From contig NZ_BAABKM010000001.1 in NCBI RefSeq assembly GCF_039543825.1, positions 372,001 through 436,000 on the forward strand: a stretch of DNA of 64,000 nucleotides. The letters run 5' to 3'. Each line of letters opens with the position of its first letter. Within the stretch, counting starts at the first letter, position 1. The stretch comes from Nocardioides conyzicola (lineage in GTDB: Bacteria; Actinomycetota; Actinomycetes; Propionibacteriales; Nocardioidaceae). Below are positions 22,878 through 31,285 of this stretch, in pieces. A program made the translations under genes and the position numbers. The notes under the pieces are model-generated. The model made no database searches and had not been told where the DNA came from. It was given only the letters and a program-made list of their open reading frames with translations.

Positions 22878-24454
22878 CGACGACGGCCGACGCCCGCCCG
22901 GCGTGGGTGAAGCCGCACAAGCTGGCCTCGTGGACGCACTGGGTGTCGCGCCCGGTCAGCCGCGGGAGCGACGCGACGATGACCGCGACGGCGCCGTACG
23001 ACGGCCGCCCGACGGCACCGGTCCCGGCCGGCACGCCGGAGGACGTGGCGGCGGCGGTGGCCTCGGCCAGGGCCGCGACCACGGCCTGGGCGGCGCTGTC
23101 GTACGACGACCGCGCCGGCGTCGTGCTGCGCTTCCACGACCTGCTCGTCGAGCGCCAGGACGAGGTGATGGACCTGATCCAGTGGGAGATGGGCAAGGCC
23201 CGCTTCCACGCGTGGCAGGAGGTCCTGCAGGTCGCCAACCTGGCCCGCCACTACGCGCGGCACGGGGCGTCGTACCTCGACGACCGCAAGGTCCGCGGCG
23301 CGCTGCCCGTGCTGACCCGGGCCCGCGAGGTCCGCGTCCCCGTGGGCGTCGTCGGCATCATCTCGCCGTGGAACTACCCGCTCTACCTGGGCGTGGGTGA
23401 CGCGATCCCGGCGTTGCTGGCCGGCAACGCGGTCGTCGGCAAGGCCGACCCGCAGACGCCGCTCACCCTGCTCTGGACCCGGGCCCTGATGGCCGAGGCC
23501 GGCCTCCCCGAGCCGGTCTGGCAGGTGGTCACCGGTCCCGGCACCGAGATCGGCGAGGCCGTGGTCGACCACGTCGACTACGTCTGCTTCACGGGCTCGA
23601 CGGCGACCGGACGGCTCGTGGGCGAGCGTGCCGCTCGGCGGCTGATCGGCTCCTCGCTCGAGCTGGGCGGCAAGAACCCACTGATCGTGCGGGCCGACGC
23701 CGACATCGCGAAGGCCGCGCGCGGCACGGCCGACGCCGCTTTCGCCAACACCGGCCAGATGTGCATCCACATCGAGCGGGTGATCGTGCACGACCGCGTG
23801 TATGACGAGTTCAAGCGCGCCCTGCTCGACGTCACGACGGGGCTGCGGGTCGGTCAGTCCTACGACCTCTCCCACGACATCGGCTCCCTGGCCTCCGCCG
23901 ACCAGCTCGCGAAGGTCAGCGCCCACGTGGACGACGCGGTCGCCAAGGGCGCCACCGTGCTGGCCGGTGGCCACGCCCGCCCCGAGGTCGGCCCCTTCGC
24001 CTACGCACCGACGGTGCTGGAGGGCGTCACCGACGACATGGACCTGTGCCTGGGCGAGACCTTCGGCCCCGTCGTCGCGCTCTATCGCGTCCATGACGAC
24101 GACGAGGCGGTGCGCGAGGCCAACCGCGGCAGCTACGGGCTCTCGGCGAGCATCTTCAGCACCAACGCACCCACCGCCGACCGGATGGCCCGGATGCTGC
24201 GCGCGGGCTCGGTCAACATCAACGACGGTGCGGCGCTGGCCGCCGGGTCGATCGAGGCCGGCATGGGCGGGATGGGCGACTCGGGCTCCGGCCGCCGCCA
24301 CGGCGCCGAGGGCATCCGCAAGTACACCCAAGCCCAGACCATCGCGTCGTCCTCGCTGGGTCCGGTCGGCCCTCCGCCGGGCGCCGCCCTGGAGACGTTC
24401 GTCGCGCTCGGCAACCGTCAGCTCCGGCTCTTCAGGTCGCTCCGGATCCGTTAG
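22874..24454 (+). CDS. NAD(P)-dependent aldehyde dehydrogenase (succinate-semialdehyde dehydrogenase type)
   Basis: 526 residues, slightly long because of a 30-residue N-terminal extension. Visible are the oxyanion Asn in ISPWNYPLYLG, the cofactor loop FTGSTATGRLVGERA, general base E263 in LELGGKN, and nucleophile C297 in NTGQMCIH. It oxidises an aldehyde to the acid. The start overlaps the P450 stop, so it probably handles an aldehyde formed from the P450 product. Family annotation often says succinate-semialdehyde dehydrogenase, but context argues for a larger hydrophobic substrate. Confidence 0.88.
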   Translation: MTTTADARPAWVKPHKLASWTHWVSRPVSRGSDATMTATAPYDGRPTAPVPAGTPEDVAAAVASARAATTAWAALSYDDRAGVVLRFHDLLVERQDEVMDLIQWEMGKARFHAWQEVLQVANLARHYARHGASYLDDRKVRGALPVLTRAREVRVPVGVVGIISPWNYPLYLGVGDAIPALLAGNAVVGKADPQTPLTLLWTRALMAEAGLPEPVWQVVTGPGTEIGEAVVDHVDYVCFTGSTATGRLVGERAARRLIGSSLELGGKNPLIVRADADIAKAARGTADAAFANTGQMCIHIERVIVHDRVYDEFKRALLDVTTGLRVGQSYDLSHDIGSLASADQLAKVSAHVDDAVAKGATVLAGGHARPEVGPFAYAPTVLEGVTDDMDLCLGETFGPVVALYRVHDDDEAVREANRGSYGLSASIFSTNAPTADRMARMLRAGSVNINDGAALAAGSIEAGMGGMGDSGSGRRHGAEGIRKYTQAQTIASSSLGPVGPPPGAALETFVALGNRQLRLFRSLRIR

Positions 24455-24463
24455 TGTCGGCGG

Positions 24464-25081
24464 GTGTCCACTGCCCCGGTCCGGCGTACCCAGGCCGAGC
24501 GGCGGGCGACCACCCGCGCGGCGCTGCTCGACGCGACCATCGACGTCCTCGTCGACCACGGCTACTCCGGCCTCACGACCACGATGGTCTGCGAGCGGGC
24601 CGGGGTCACCCGGGGTGCCCAGGCGCACTACTTCGCCACCAAGGCCGACCTCGTGGTGCAAGCGCTCAGCCACCTCACCGACCGGCTGGTCGCCGAGCTC
24701 GTGTCGCAACCGATCGGGGTGGCCGACGGCCCCGAGAAGCAGTACGCCGCCCTGCTCAACCGGCTCTGGGAGATCTACACCGGTCCGGTGTCGCAGGCGC
24801 TGCTCGAGCTCTTCGTGGCCGCCCGCACCGACCCGGAGCTCAACCGCTCCCTGGTGCAGTTCGACGCCGCGGTCATGACGACGCTCGCCGACGCGGCCCG
24901 GCGGGTCGCCCCCGAGCTGGTGGCCCGACCCGAGTTCCCGACGGTGATGACGACGAGCATCTCGACGATCCGCGGGCTGCGGATGCTCCGCTCGGTCGCG
25001 AGCGAGCGCGCGGTCCAGCGGCTGTGGCCGCCCGCGCGCGACCAGCTGCTGCACGGCCTCCCGGGCGACGCCCGGTCCTAG
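24464..25081 (+). CDS. TetR family transcriptional regulator
   Basis: 205 residues. Clear N-terminal helix-turn-helix: AALLDATIDVLVDHGYSGLTTTMVCERAGVTRGAQAHYFATKADLVVQ. The remainder is a helical ligand-binding domain. It begins 9 nt after the aldehyde dehydrogenase stop, so it is probably the last gene of the P450 operon, and it ends 1 nt short of the convergent acyl-CoA ligase stop. It may control this operon or the facing acyl-CoA dehydrogenase operon, whose promoter has the palindrome CGATA-CT-TATCG (28903-28914). Confidence 0.85.
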   Translation: MSTAPVRRTQAERRATTRAALLDATIDVLVDHGYSGLTTTMVCERAGVTRGAQAHYFATKADLVVQALSHLTDRLVAELVSQPIGVADGPEKQYAALLNRLWEIYTGPVSQALLELFVAARTDPELNRSLVQFDAAVMTTLADAARRVAPELVARPEFPTVMTTSISTIRGLRMLRSVASERAVQRLWPPARDQLLHGLPGDARS

Positions 25082-25082
25082 G

Positions 25083-26600
25083 TCACTCGCGGACCAGCGC
25101 CCGCACCGCCTTGCGGTCGGTCTTGCCGACGCTGGTGTGCGGGACGGCGTCCACCACGATGATCTCGCGCGGGTACTTGTGCCGGGCGAGCCGCTCCTTG
25201 GAGTAGGCGATCAGGGCCTCGGCGTCGACGCCGGACGCGGGGTCGACGGACACGACCGCGACGACCTCCTCGCCCTTCTCCGCGTCCGGCCGTCCGACCA
25301 CGGCGGCCGAGGTCACGGCCGGGTGGGTCATCAGGGCGTCCTCGACGTCGCGCGGGTAGACGTTGAAGCCGCCGCGGATGATCAGGTCCTTGATGCGGTC
25401 GACGATGTAGAGGTAGCCGTCGTCGTCGAGGTGGCCGATGTCACCGGTGTGCAGCCAGCCGTCGACGACCGTCTGCGCCGTGAGCTCGGGCGACTTCCAG
25501 TAGCCCTTCATCACGCCGGGACCGCGCACCCAGACCTCGCCGTCCTCCCCCGCCCCGAGCCGCTCGCCGGTGGGCGAGAAGATCCCGACCTCCGCGTGCG
25601 GCAGGGGCTTGCCGACGCTGCCGGCCCGCATGGCGTCCGGTGTCGACGCCGACACGACCGCGCTCGACTCCGTCAGGCCGTAGCCCTCCAGGATGAACGC
25701 ACCGATCCGCTCCTTGACCTCCGTACGCAGGGCGTCGGGCAGCGGCGCGCCGCCGGAGCCGAAGGACACCAGCGACGACAGGTCGTAGTCCTCGACCGGC
25801 TCGGCCAGGATCATCGCCAGCATCGACGGCACGATCGGGCTGCTCTCGAGGCGGTGCTCCTGCACCAGCGACAGCCACCCGGGTGCGTCGAACCACCGCT
25901 GCATGACCGAGACCATCTGCTTCTGCGAGTGCATCCCGCCGACGGCCACGATCAGCCCGTAGGCGTGCGAGAGCGGCAACGGCAGCAGCGAGCGGGTCGT
26001 CCCCATCTTCTCGCCGACGGAGTGGATGCCGGCGCCACTGGCCCACAGGCCGCGGTGCGTGAGCATCACGCCCTTCGACCGGCCGGTGGTGCCGCCGGTG
26101 TAGAGCAGCGCGGCCAGGTCGTCGTCGTCCCGGGGCACGACCGGCAGCGGGTCCGCTGCCTCGAGCACGGCGTACGGCGTCGTGCCGGGTGTCGGCTCGG
26201 CCTCCTCGCCGACGACCAGGATGGTGAGGTCGAGCCCCTCCGACGAGCCGAGGATCAGCGGGAGCAGCTCGGGGGTCACCACGGCCGCGACGGCGCCGGA
26301 GTCCTCGAGGATGTGCCGCAGCTCGGGCGGGGTCTGCAGGAAGATCACCGGGGTCACCACGGCGCCGGCACGCCACACCGCCTGGTAGGTCACGAAGACC
26401 TCGGGGGTGTTCATCATCAGCACGACGACCCGGTCGCCGGGTTGGACTCCCAGGTCCCGCAGGCCTCCCGCGACGCGACGGCTGCGCTCGAAGAGGCTGC
26501 GGTTGGTGTGCCACTGCCCCTCGAAGAGCAGGGACTCGTAGTCGCCCTGCGCCTCGATGGAGCGCTCGTTGAGCAGCGCGAGATGGTGCGACCCGGTCAT
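25083..26600 (-). CDS. AMP-forming acyl-CoA synthetase/ligase
   Basis: 505 residues. ATP/AMP motif LLYTGGTTGRSKGVMLTH, A5 region EGYGLTESSAVVS, A7 VDGWLHTGDIGHLDDDGYLYIVDR, A8 hinge IKDLIIRGGFNVYPRDVE and C-terminal Lys in VGKTDRKAVR. It activates a carboxylic acid to its CoA thioester, as the first step of degradation. The ATG overlaps the stop of the upstream acyl-CoA dehydrogenase (ATGA). Long upstream readings in this frame run through that dehydrogenase gene and are not coding. Last gene of a three-gene operon. Confidence 0.9.
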   Translation of the reverse strand: MTGSHHLALLNERSIEAQGDYESLLFEGQWHTNRSLFERSRRVAGGLRDLGVQPGDRVVVLMMNTPEVFVTYQAVWRAGAVVTPVIFLQTPPELRHILEDSGAVAAVVTPELLPLILGSSEGLDLTILVVGEEAEPTPGTTPYAVLEAADPLPVVPRDDDDLAALLYTGGTTGRSKGVMLTHRGLWASGAGIHSVGEKMGTTRSLLPLPLSHAYGLIVAVGGMHSQKQMVSVMQRWFDAPGWLSLVQEHRLESSPIVPSMLAMILAEPVEDYDLSSLVSFGSGGAPLPDALRTEVKERIGAFILEGYGLTESSAVVSASTPDAMRAGSVGKPLPHAEVGIFSPTGERLGAGEDGEVWVRGPGVMKGYWKSPELTAQTVVDGWLHTGDIGHLDDDGYLYIVDRIKDLIIRGGFNVYPRDVEDALMTHPAVTSAAVVGRPDAEKGEEVVAVVSVDPASGVDAEALIAYSKERLARHKYPREIIVVDAVPHTSVGKTDRKAVRALVRE

Positions 26601-27619
26601 CGCGCTGCCCCGACGGACTCGGCCTCGACGGCCGCCGCGGCGGCGAGCGCGAGCCGGGCGACCTCGTCGAAGGCCCCGACGTCGTCGCCGAGCAGGAACC
26701 GGTCGACCTTGGCCCGTCGCCAGAAGAGGTGGGCGTCGTGCTCCCAGGTGAAGCCGATCCCGCCGTGCACCTGGATCAGCGTCTCGGCCGCGGCCTGCAG
26801 GGTGGTCGAGACCGCACCCTTGGCGGCCGCGGCGGCCAGCGGCAGCTCGTCGGGAGCCTGGTCGGCGGCCCAGGCGGCCCACCAGACCAGGGACCGCAGG
26901 TTCTCGATCTGCACGTAGACGTCGACCAGGGAGTGCTTGACGGCCTGGTAGGAGCCGATCGCGCGGCCGAATGCCTGCCGCTCCTTCGCGTACTCGATGC
27001 CGATCTCGAGCGCGCGGGCGGCGGTGCCGAGCCCCTCGGCCGCCAGGACCACCCGGCCGACGCGGAGCGCGTGGTCCCAGCGGAGCCGGGCGTCGGTGGC
27101 CACGACGTCACCGTCGGAGACGGACACCTGGCCGAGCCCGCGGGTGGGGTCCATGGGTGCGCGGGTGGTGACGGTGCCGGGACCGCACACGAGGTCGTCG
27201 CCGCGCAGGGAGAGGAACCGGTCGGCGCCGACCGCGTCCAGGGTGGGGCCGTCACCGTCGACGACGGCGTACGACGTGGAGCCGTCCGCCAGCGCCCGCA
27301 GGCGGTCGTCGTCGCCGGCGAGCAGCACGGCCGCGCGGGCGTAGCCCACGAAAGACGGGCCGGCGAGCACCCGGCCGGCCTGCTCGGCCACGACCGCGAG
27401 GTCGAGCAGCGACCCGCCGCCTCCCCCGAGGTCCTCCGGAACGGTGATGGTCGCGAAGCCGCTGGAGACCAGGGCCGCGCGTCCCGGCTGGGGCTCCGCA
27501 CCGGCCGGGTCGTCGGAGTCGAGCATCGCCCGGGCGTCGGCCGGGGAGGCCGCGCCCCGCAGGAAGTCACCGGCCGCGGAGGCCAGGTCGCGCTGCTCGT
27601 CGTCGAGGTCGAAGTTCAT
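26597..27619 (-). CDS. Acyl-CoA dehydrogenase, short subunit type
   Basis: 340 residues with the acyl-CoA dehydrogenase fold: FDLDDEQRDLASAAGDFLR at the N-terminus, EYAKERQAFGRAIGSYQAVKHSLVDVYVQIE and QVHGGIGFTWEHDAHLFWRRAK near the C-terminus. Shorter than usual (380-400), like the subunits that form heteromers with a second, larger dehydrogenase in actinobacterial steroid and cyclic-acid degradation (FadE pairs). It overlaps both neighbours by 4 nt, supporting a fixed 1:1 complex with the 402-residue partner. The Glu expected in the QxxGGxG region should be checked to see which subunit is catalytic. Confidence 0.87.
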   Translation of the reverse strand: MNFDLDDEQRDLASAAGDFLRGAASPADARAMLDSDDPAGAEPQPGRAALVSSGFATITVPEDLGGGGGSLLDLAVVAEQAGRVLAGPSFVGYARAAVLLAGDDDRLRALADGSTSYAVVDGDGPTLDAVGADRFLSLRGDDLVCGPGTVTTRAPMDPTRGLGQVSVSDGDVVATDARLRWDHALRVGRVVLAAEGLGTAARALEIGIEYAKERQAFGRAIGSYQAVKHSLVDVYVQIENLRSLVWWAAWAADQAPDELPLAAAAAKGAVSTTLQAAAETLIQVHGGIGFTWEHDAHLFWRRAKVDRFLLGDDVGAFDEVARLALAAAAAVEAESVGAAR

Positions 27620-28824
27620 CGGATGCTCTCCTTGAAGGTGATGCCCTTGTCGGCGCGCGGCTCGGCCGGCAGCCCCAGCACGCGCTCGCCGAGGACGTTG
27701 CGCAGCACCTCGTTGGTGCCGCCGGCGATCGCCATGCCGGGCAGCCCGGCCTGCGCGTCCTGCCAGCTGCTCGAGCCGTCGGCCGTCTCGGCGTACGCCG
27801 CGTCGTCCCCCAGCAGCCGCACCGACAGGTCGGCCAGGTCGCGGGCGACCTTGGTGCCTGCGAGCTTGCCGGCCGACGCCTCGGGGCCGGGAAAGGCGCC
27901 CTTGCTGATCGCCGACAGCAGCCGGTAGCCGGTGTAGCGGATGCCGAGCGTGTCCACGTAGGCGCGACCGAAGTCCTGGCGGACCAGGGCCTGCCGGTCG
28001 CTGGAGAGCCCGCCGATCTGGCGGGCGACGTGCTCGGCGACCGTGCTGGCGCTCATGCCGATCTCGGTGCCGCCGCCGCCCAGGGTCAGCCGCTCGCTCA
28101 TCAGCGTCGTCAGCGCCACCCGCCAGCCGTCGCCGACGTCGCCGAGGCGCTCACTGTCGGGCACGACCACGTCGTCGAAGAACACCTCGTTGAAGTCGGC
28201 GCCGCCGCTCATCTGGCGCAGCGGCCGCACGGTCACGCCCTCGGCCTTCATCGGCACCACGAACATGGTGAGCCCGCGGTGCTTGGCGACGTCGGGGTCG
28301 GTGCGGGTGAGCACGATCCCGTAGTCGGCGAGGTGGGCCAGCGTCGTCCAGACCTTCTGCCCGGAGATCCGCCACGAGCCGTCCTCGGTCTGCACGGCCT
28401 TGGTGCGCAGGGCGGCGAGGTCGCTGCCCGACGCGGGCTCGCTGAAGAGCTGGCACCAGATGTCGTCGGCGCGCAGCAGCCGCTTGAGGTAGCGATCCTT
28501 CTGGTCGTCGCTGCCGTGGTGGATCACCGTCGGGCCGCACATCCCGATGCCGATCAGGTTGATCAGGCCGGGTACGCCGGCGCGCGACATCTCCTGGTCG
28601 ATGATCGCCTGCTGCATGGGCGTGCCGCCCTGGCCGCCGGCCTCGACGGGCCAGGTGACGCCGACCAGTCCCCCGTCGTACAGCAGCGCCTGCCGCTGGC
28701 GGGAGACGACGTCGTCGAAGCTGCGCTGGTCGCGGCGCTGCCCGAGCTCGTCGCGGTGCTCCTCGATGAACGAGCGCACCGTGCTGCGCCAGGCGGCCTC
28801 GTCGGGGGTGTCCTCGAAGTCCAT
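27616..28824 (-). CDS. Acyl-CoA dehydrogenase, large partner
   Basis: 402 residues, full length. Contains FSEPASGSDLAALRTKAVQ (FAD/substrate contacts), TTLMSERLTLGG and AIAGGTNEVLRNVLGERVLGLP at the C-terminus, the family signature. ATG 28824 begins MDFEDTPDEAAWRSTVRSFIEEHRDEL; an upstream GTG-type extension lacks similarity. First gene of the dehydrogenase-dehydrogenase-ligase operon. The paired arrangement resembles the alpha2beta2 FadE enzymes of Mycobacterium and Rhodococcus (inference from layout). Confidence 0.9.
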   Translation of the reverse strand: MDFEDTPDEAAWRSTVRSFIEEHRDELGQRRDQRSFDDVVSRQRQALLYDGGLVGVTWPVEAGGQGGTPMQQAIIDQEMSRAGVPGLINLIGIGMCGPTVIHHGSDDQKDRYLKRLLRADDIWCQLFSEPASGSDLAALRTKAVQTEDGSWRISGQKVWTTLAHLADYGIVLTRTDPDVAKHRGLTMFVVPMKAEGVTVRPLRQMSGGADFNEVFFDDVVVPDSERLGDVGDGWRVALTTLMSERLTLGGGGTEIGMSASTVAEHVARQIGGLSSDRQALVRQDFGRAYVDTLGIRYTGYRLLSAISKGAFPGPEASAGKLAGTKVARDLADLSVRLLGDDAAYAETADGSSSWQDAQAGLPGMAIAGGTNEVLRNVLGERVLGLPAEPRADKGITFKESIR

Positions 28825-28902
28825 GCTGTCCTCTGCTGTCGGCCGGGCGCGCACTGCGCCGCCTGACGTGACCGGCGCCACATCATCCCCGTCAGCCTCG
28901 CA

Positions 28903-28914
28903 CGATACTTATCG
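28903..28914. promoter_or_regulatory. Palindrome upstream of the acyl-CoA dehydrogenase operon
   Basis: CGATA-CT-TATCG, perfect, 79 bp before the ATG at 28824 in an AT-richer patch. A candidate operator for one of the nearby TetR regulators; no -10/-35 pair is clear. Confidence 0.35.
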
Positions 28915-28951
28915 GCACTCAAGCATGTAACTGAAAAACCCGCACCCGTCG

Positions 28952-29452
28952 TCAGGCGAGCCGCTGCAGCCCGAACTGGCTGCGGTGGAAGACCAGTGGC
29001 AGCGAGTGGTCGACGTGCCGGACGGCGTGCAGCTCGAGCAGCACGATCGTGTGGTCCCCCGCCTCGAGCTCGCGGTAGATGGTCGTGTCGAAGGTGGCCA
29101 GCCCCTCGTCGAGCGTCACCGCGCCGTCGCTCGTCACGGTGACGTCGATGCCCGCGAACCGGCGGTCGACCGGACCGGCCAGCTGCCGGGCGACCGCCCC
29201 GTGGTGGTCCGCCAGGACCGTGACACCCAAGTGCGCCGACCGCCGCAGGTCGGGCCAGGTCTTCGAGGTGTTGGCGACGGAGAAGGACACCAGCGGCGGG
29301 TCGAGGCTGACCGAGGTGAACGAGCTCGCCGCCAGGCCGACGTACGCCCCGTCGACCTCGGCCGCGACCGCCACGACGCCGCTCGGGAAGATCCCGAACG
29401 CCTGGCGCAGCTCGGCCGGGTCGAGGTCCTGGTTGGTGGGGAAGGTCGTCAC
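28952..29452 (-). CDS. Flavin reductase (NAD(P)H:FMN oxidoreductase, HpaC/NtaB-like)
   Basis: 166 residues, the length of the short-chain flavin reductase family. Motifs AFGIFPSGVVAVAAEVDG, AASSFTSVSLDPPLVSFSVA (FMN-binding core) and LVFHRSQFGL. It supplies reduced FMN to the three flavin-dependent monooxygenases encoded upstream in the same operon. The GTG start overlaps the hydrolase stop (GTGA). Last gene of the operon. Confidence 0.88.
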   Translation of the reverse strand: MTTFPTNQDLDPAELRQAFGIFPSGVVAVAAEVDGAYVGLAASSFTSVSLDPPLVSFSVANTSKTWPDLRRSAHLGVTVLADHHGAVARQLAGPVDRRFAGIDVTVTSDGAVTLDEGLATFDTTIYRELEAGDHTIVLLELHAVRHVDHSLPLVFHRSQFGLQRLA

Positions 29453-30234
29453 CAGGCGCTCGACTCGACGTCGATCACGGGCACGAGCTCCTGGCGGAGG
29501 GCCTCCAGGAACGTGACGACCTCGGCGGCGACCGACCGGTGCTGCTGGTCGTTGAGGACGTCGTGGTGCGCGCCCCGGACGACCGAGAGCCGGGCCTGCG
29601 CCAGCGAGGAGGCGGTCCGGGCGAGCGCCGGACGGTCCGCGAGCGGGTCGGCGTCGCCGACGAGGAACAGCTGCGGCAGGTCCAGTGCTGCGGCGTACGC
29701 CGCGGCGAGGAGCGGGTCGGGCAGCGGGGTGCCGAGCGTGCCCCGCTCGGCGTGCTCGGACAGCACCCCGCGGTGCACCGCACACGACGTGCGGACCTCG
29801 AGCTCGTCCTCCCAGGCGCCGCCGACCGCCGCGTCCTGCCCCGGCAGACCGGCGAGCACGACGGCGTCCGGCCACCAGGTCGCCAGCCGGTCGCTGCCGA
29901 CGAGGAGCGCGGTCACGGCGGCAGCGCCCGCGTCGGCCGCGACGACGACGAGCGGCCGGACCAGGCCGTCGACCGAGGTCGCCTCGTCGACGGCGTCGCC
30001 GACGGAGACGGCCAGCGCGGCCAGCGACGCAGGCAGGTCGTCCGGGTCGATGGCGGGCGGGTCGACGACCTGCACCCGGTAGGCGTCGGCGGCGAGACGG
30101 GACGCGAAGCGGCGGTACGTCGCCCGCGCCTCACCCCGCCCCGGCACCACGACGACCGTGCCGCGGGTGCGCAGCCCGGCGGGCGGGTGGTAGGCGGCGT
30201 CGGCCTGGTCGACGCGCTCGGTGGTCTGGGTCAT
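29449..30234 (-). CDS. Alpha/beta hydrolase fold protein
   Basis: 261 residues. GTVVVVPGRGEARATYRRFA gives the oxyanion loop; the nucleophile-elbow region VVAADAGAAAVTALL reads A-D-A-G-A, so an Asp stands where Ser is usual; LFLVGDADPLADRP and VVRGAHHDVLND supply the acid and His. The unusual elbow makes the catalytic class uncertain. It sits between the luciferase-like monooxygenase and the flavin reductase, 4 nt after the former, so it probably acts on a monooxygenase product. It could also be a non-catalytic accessory protein. Confidence 0.7.
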   Translation of the reverse strand: MTQTTERVDQADAAYHPPAGLRTRGTVVVVPGRGEARATYRRFASRLAADAYRVQVVDPPAIDPDDLPASLAALAVSVGDAVDEATSVDGLVRPLVVVAADAGAAAVTALLVGSDRLATWWPDAVVLAGLPGQDAAVGGAWEDELEVRTSCAVHRGVLSEHAERGTLGTPLPDPLLAAAYAAALDLPQLFLVGDADPLADRPALARTASSLAQARLSVVRGAHHDVLNDQQHRSVAAEVVTFLEALRQELVPVIDVESSAW

Positions 30235-30238
30235 CGCT

Positions 30239-31276
30239 TCACACTCCTGCGAGCTGGCGCTCGGTCACGGGCTTCCAGCCCAGGGCGTGGGCCACCTCGG
30301 TCGCGATCAGCTCGAGGGCCCGGATCGCGGCGTCGTGGTCGGGTACGGCGGGGTTGAACTGGGTGATCAGGTCGGTCGCCACCGGCAGCACCTGCTCGCG
30401 CTGCAGCGCGAGCACGATCTCCTCCGGGTGGCCGTAGAACGCGTGGAAGCGGCGCAGCGCGTCCTCCACGTCGGCGACGGCCGGGAGCCCCCGGCCGGCG
30501 GCCATCCGGGTCGCCGCGGCGGTGACGTCGTCGGCGATCTGCGCGAGCGCCGTCCGCCGGTCGGCGGCCGGGAAGACGAACCGGGACAGGCCCACCCGGG
30601 GTCGCCGGGGCTGCTGCCAGGCGCCGAGGAACTCGTCGGCCCACGGCCGCTGCACCTCGTCGGTCGGGGCGTCGTAGCCGTAGGCGGCCCGGTTGAGCAG
30701 CAGGTTGGAGCCCTCGCCCGCGGCGTACGCCGCACCCGGGCCGCTGAAGACACCCTGCCAGATCCGGTCGCCGAAGCCGGCGGGCTGCGGCTGGATGCGG
30801 AAGCCCGGCGTACCGACCTCCTCGGCGGCGAGCGCCTGGCGGAGCACGGCGAGGTTCTCGCTGGTCAGCTCGCGCTTGCGCTCCAGGTCGCGACCGAAGG
30901 CGGCGTACTCGACGTCGCTGTAGCCGCTGCCGACCCCGATCTCGACGCGGCCGCCGCTGAGCGTGTCGACGACGGCGACGTCCTCGGCCAGCCGCACCGG
31001 GTCCTCGAGCGGCAGGATCGTGATCGCCGTGCCGAGCCGGATCCGGGTGGTCCGCGCCGCCGCGTGCGCGAGGAAGGTCCACGGTGACGAGAGGCCGCCG
31101 CCCCCGTCGGGCACGTGGTGCTGGGCGACCCAGCCGACGTCGAAGCCGAGCTCCTCGGCGACGACGAAGAGCTCCTGGGCGTTGCGGTACGTCGTGGTCA
31201 GGTCGCTGCCGCGCCCCTGCACGTGGGTCAGGAAGCCGAGCCGGAACCGCGGCGTCTCGGTGCTGTCGGTGCTCAT
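30239..31276 (-). CDS. LLM-class flavin-dependent monooxygenase
   Basis: 345 residues of the bacterial-luciferase superfamily. Contains VVAEELGFDVGWVAQHHV, RIRLGTAITILPLEDPVRLAEDVAVVDTLSGGRVEIGVGSGY and the C-terminal helix FHAFYGHPEEIV. ATG 31276 is chosen over GTG 31279 because a GGAGG lies just upstream. It uses FMNH2 and oxygen. It lies 9 nt after the NtaA-type gene, in the same operon. Related enzymes oxidise sulfonates, aldehydes or amines; the operon's cysteine-type leader favours an organosulfur compound. Confidence 0.85.
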   Translation of the reverse strand: MSTDSTETPRFRLGFLTHVQGRGSDLTTTYRNAQELFVVAEELGFDVGWVAQHHVPDGGGGLSSPWTFLAHAAARTTRIRLGTAITILPLEDPVRLAEDVAVVDTLSGGRVEIGVGSGYSDVEYAAFGRDLERKRELTSENLAVLRQALAAEEVGTPGFRIQPQPAGFGDRIWQGVFSGPGAAYAAGEGSNLLLNRAAYGYDAPTDEVQRPWADEFLGAWQQPRRPRVGLSRFVFPAADRRTALAQIADDVTAAATRMAAGRGLPAVADVEDALRRFHAFYGHPEEIVLALQREQVLPVATDLITQFNPAVPDHDAAIRALELIATEVAHALGWKPVTERQLAGV

Positions 31277-31285
31277 CACGCCTCC

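Noticed and set aside
26776..27928. 399- and 264-codon frames across the acyl-CoA dehydrogenases
   Set aside because: Shadow frames of conserved dehydrogenases; composition is typical of non-coding GC-rich reading frames.
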